This document shows, in pieces, positions 61,789 to 64,000 of a stretch of DNA of 64,000 nt. The notes beneath the pieces are model-generated. The model was not told the DNA's origin. It searched no databases and saw only the letters and a list, made by a program, of their open reading frames with translations. The position numbers were made by a program, and so were the translations under genes. The first letter of the stretch is position 1, and each line of letters begins with the position of its first letter. The stretch is from Hahella sp. CCB-MM4 (GTDB lineage Bacteria; Pseudomonadota; Gammaproteobacteria; Pseudomonadales; Oleiphilaceae), in contig NZ_MRYI01000015.1 of assembly GCF_002260525.1 (NCBI RefSeq), positions 1 to 64,000 of the forward strand. Reading direction: 5' to 3'.

Positions 61789-63561
61789 TTAATAACTACG
61801 CGCTTTTGGTGGAAATGCTTCCATGGTTTTGGGAGCAAAGTTGACATCCCGCTTACCAACGCGTTTTTCCAGAGGGAAATAGATGGAGTGCTTCAGCCAG
61901 TTTTCATCATCACGCTCAGTAAAGTCATTACGTGCGTGAGCACCACGGCTTTCTTTACGTTCTTCAGCGGCTACAGCGGTGGCATATGCCACTTCATATA
62001 GATTTTCCAGTTCAAGAGCTTCAATACGGGCAGTGTTGAATGCCATGCTCTTGTCTTCCAGATGAGTATTCTTAATACGCTCACCCAGCTCGTCCAGAAG
62101 CTTCAGACCTTTCTGCATGCTTTCGCCGTCACGGAATACACCGAAATACAGCTGCATCGTATCCTGAAGTGCTTTGCGTACTTCTGAAACAGACTCGCCC
62201 TGAGTAGAAGAATCCAGCCTGTTCAGACGGGCAAGAGAATTTTCGATATCAGATTCTGCAGCGTCGTCAGTTCCGTACCCGTCCTTCAGCATTTTCTCAA
62301 TATGCAATCCAGCCGCACGACCGAACACTACCAGGTCAAGCAGAGAGTTTCCGCCCAGGCGGTTTGCACCGTGTACAGATACACAGGCCGCCTCACCACA
62401 GGCAAACAGTCCGTCAATTGCCTGATCCTGACCGTTTGCATCCTGAGTCAGAGCCTGACCACCGATATTCGTCGGTATGCCGCCCATCATATAGTGACAG
62501 GTCGGAACCACAGGAATCGGCTCTTTAGCCGGATCCACGTGAGCAAAGGTTTTGGACAACTCCACGATACCCGGCAGACGCAGGTTCAGAGTTTCCTCAC
62601 CCAGATGATCAAGTTTCAGCAATACATGATCTTTATTGGGGCCAACACCGCGGCCTTCAAGAATTTCCATCACCATGGACCGCGCAACAACATCGCGTCC
62701 TGCAAGGTCTTTGGCGTTCGGCGCGTAACGCTCCATAAAGCGCTCGCCTTCGCTATTGATCAGGTAACCACCTTCACCACGGCAACCTTCGGTGACCAAT
62801 ACACCCGCTCCAGCGATACCGGTTGGGTGGAACTGCCACATTTCGATATCCTGCACCGGGAAACCGGCACGCAGCGCCATACCGATACCATCACCGGTAT
62901 TGATCAGAGCATTGGTCGTAGAGGAGTAGATCCTGCCTGCACCACCGGTCGCCAGAACAGTTGCCTTGGCTTTTACGTATACCACTTCACCGGTTTCGAT
63001 ACAGATTGCAGTGACGCCCACTACCGCGCCCTTCTGGTTTTTCACCAGATCCACGGCATACCATTCATTCAGGAACGTGGTACCGCCACGCAGGTTACCC
63101 TGATACAGGGTATGAAGAAGTGCATGACCAGTCCGGTCAGCAGCTGCACAGGTACGGGCAGCCTGACCGCCCTTACCGAAGTCTTTTGACTGTCCGCCGA
63201 ATGGACGCTGATAAATACGTCCGGTTTCAGTACGGGAAAACGGCAGCCCCATGTGCTCAAGCTCAAACACCGCCTGAGGCCCGACAGAACACATATATTC
63301 AATTGCGTCCTGGTCACCGATGTAGTCCGACCCTTTGACAGTGTCGAACATGTGCCAACGCCAATCATCGTTAGGATCTGAACTGGCGATCGCACAAGTG
63401 ATACCGCCCTGAGCGGAAACTGTGTGAGAACGGGTTGGAAATACTTTGGTGATACAGGCAGTATTTACACCGGATTCTGTCAATTGCAGAGCAGCACGCA
63501 TTCCCGCTCCGCCGCCACCGATTACGATAGCATCGTATGAAAGAGTTCTAACTTTTGCCAT
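61789..63561 (-). CDS. sdhA: Succinate dehydrogenase flavoprotein subunit
   Basis: The 590-aa subunit oxidises succinate to fumarate. It has the FAD motif [15 protein letters not shown], the His for covalent flavin in [11 protein letters not shown], the substrate-site HPTGIAGAG and [15 protein letters not shown]. Its length matches the family, and it follows sdhD by 3 bp. Confidence 0.98.
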   Translation of the reverse strand: MAKVRTLSYDAIVIGGGGAGMRAALQLTESGVNTACITKVFPTRSHTVSAQGGITCAIASSDPNDDWRWHMFDTVKGSDYIGDQDAIEYMCSVGPQAVFELEHMGLPFSRTETGRIYQRPFGGQSKDFGKGGQAARTCAAADRTGHALLHTLYQGNLRGGTTFLNEWYAVDLVKNQKGAVVGVTAICIETGEVVYVKAKATVLATGGAGRIYSSTTNALINTGDGIGMALRAGFPVQDIEMWQFHPTGIAGAGVLVTEGCRGEGGYLINSEGERFMERYAPNAKDLAGRDVVARSMVMEILEGRGVGPNKDHVLLKLDHLGEETLNLRLPGIVELSKTFAHVDPAKEPIPVVPTCHYMMGGIPTNIGGQALTQDANGQDQAIDGLFACGEAACVSVHGANRLGGNSLLDLVVFGRAAGLHIEKMLKDGYGTDDAAESDIENSLARLNRLDSSTQGESVSEVRKALQDTMQLYFGVFRDGESMQKGLKLLDELGERIKNTHLEDKSMAFNTARIEALELENLYEVAYATAVAAEERKESRGAHARNDFTERDDENWLKHSIYFPLEKRVGKRDVNFAPKTMEAFPPKARSY

Positions 63562-63564
63562 GAA

Positions 63565-63912
63565 TTACAGCCCCCAAAGCGTTTGCACGCCCCAAATCAG
63601 ATAAATAAACATCACCAAACCACACAGCGCCTGAGACAGAAAACGCATCAGGCCGTCTTTAATATAGTCAGTAGTGATCGTCCAGAGACCAATCCAGGCA
63701 TGAGCACCGAGAGCTACCAGTGCCAAAAGTGAAAAGATTCTGACCCAGGTTTTGGCAAACAACGCAGACCATACCTCATATGTCAGGTCCGGCGTAAACA
63801 GAACCAGACCGACCAAAAATGCGGTATACAGAGCCAGCACGACAGCTGAAACCCGTTGTACCATCCAATCGTAGGCACCGCTACGACCAAAATTAGTTAC
63901 GCTGGTTACCAT
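63565..63912 (-). CDS. sdhD: Succinate dehydrogenase membrane anchor SdhD
   Basis: The 115-aa protein has three membrane helices and the haem-ligand His in ALGAHAWIGLWTITTDY. The ATG at 63912 is chosen because AGGAG lies 7 bases upstream; an ATG two codons earlier would be only 1 base from it. The start overlaps the end of sdhC. Confidence 0.95.
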   Translation of the reverse strand: MVTSVTNFGRSGAYDWMVQRVSAVVLALYTAFLVGLVLFTPDLTYEVWSALFAKTWVRIFSLLALVALGAHAWIGLWTITTDYIKDGLMRFLSQALCGLVMFIYLIWGVQTLWGL

Positions 63913-64000
63913 ACCCATACTCCTGCCAGAACGATCAATACAACAGCTGCGGCGATTACCAGTTTGGCAAACAGTCGCGCGCTTTCGAGATCTTCACCAA
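63906..64000 (-). CDS. sdhC: 3' end of succinate dehydrogenase cytochrome b subunit
   Basis: The last 30 codons are in the window: GEDLESARLFAKLVIAAAVV and a hydrophobic end VWVW. The helix and the overlap with sdhD are as expected for SdhC. The N-terminal part lies outside. Confidence 0.88.
   Translation of the reverse strand, partial: GEDLESARLFAKLVIAAAVVLIVLAGVWVW

Overview
The window is 64 kb of a gammaproteobacterial chromosome. No rRNA, tRNA, phage, insertion sequence or CRISPR array was seen. An alkane hydroxylase gene next to a GntR regulator and smc-zipA-ligA is the arrangement known at the alkB2 locus of Pseudomonas aeruginosa (PA1525-PA1529). Together with a large NAD-glutamate dehydrogenase, marine-type sulfotransferases and many orphan substrate-binding proteins, it suggests a hydrocarbon-degrading, probably marine, relative of Pseudomonas, Marinobacter, Alcanivorax or Ketobacter. 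The genus is an inference.

Region 1 (1-6.2 kb) is accessory and is the most interesting part. A minus-strand cluster reads sulfotransferase, possible 47-codon small gene, PrnB-like haem enzyme (IDO/TDO superfamily), aromatic amino-acid decarboxylase of the DOPA/tyrosine/tryptophan decarboxylase type, second sulfotransferase. It looks like an undescribed pathway to a sulfated aromatic, possibly indole-derived, metabolite. It is not a pyrrolnitrin cluster, because prnA, prnC and prnD are absent.

Region 2 (6.4-12.9 kb) carries a HI0933-like flavoprotein, DUF2835, an orphan substrate-binding protein, a porin with a short PstS-like protein, and a YHYH-protein pair. Region 3 (12.9-25.6 kb) holds gdhB and, divergently, a complete MoxR-Bat operon (moxR, DUF58, DUF4381, batA, fused batB/batC, batD) closed by a strong terminator. 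A perfect 8-bp inverted repeat lies just upstream of moxR.

Region 4 (25.8-38 kb) is mixed: two more substrate-binding proteins, bioA, DUF2788, yaaA with a glutaredoxin-like gene, an envelope protein with a complete MshEN (c-di-GMP-binding) motif, a periplasmic cyclophilin overlapping mnmC, a CBS protein and a large Calx-beta lipoprotein.

Region 5 (38-53 kb) is chromosome maintenance: ligA, zipA, smc, then gntR/alkB divergent around a TTGT-N3-ACAA operator candidate, a diguanylate cyclase behind a sigma54-type promoter, rluB, scpB, scpA and trpS. Smc, ScpA and ScpB, all present here, form one condensin. Region 6 (53-64 kb) is the TCA block sdhCDAB-sucAB-lpd-sucCD on the minus strand, with sdhC cut by the window end.

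Two themes recur. Many intergenic gaps hold short degenerate tandem repeats with periods of roughly 13-31 bp. Several genes have repeat-derived low-complexity tails or insertions (batB/C, mnmC, rluB).
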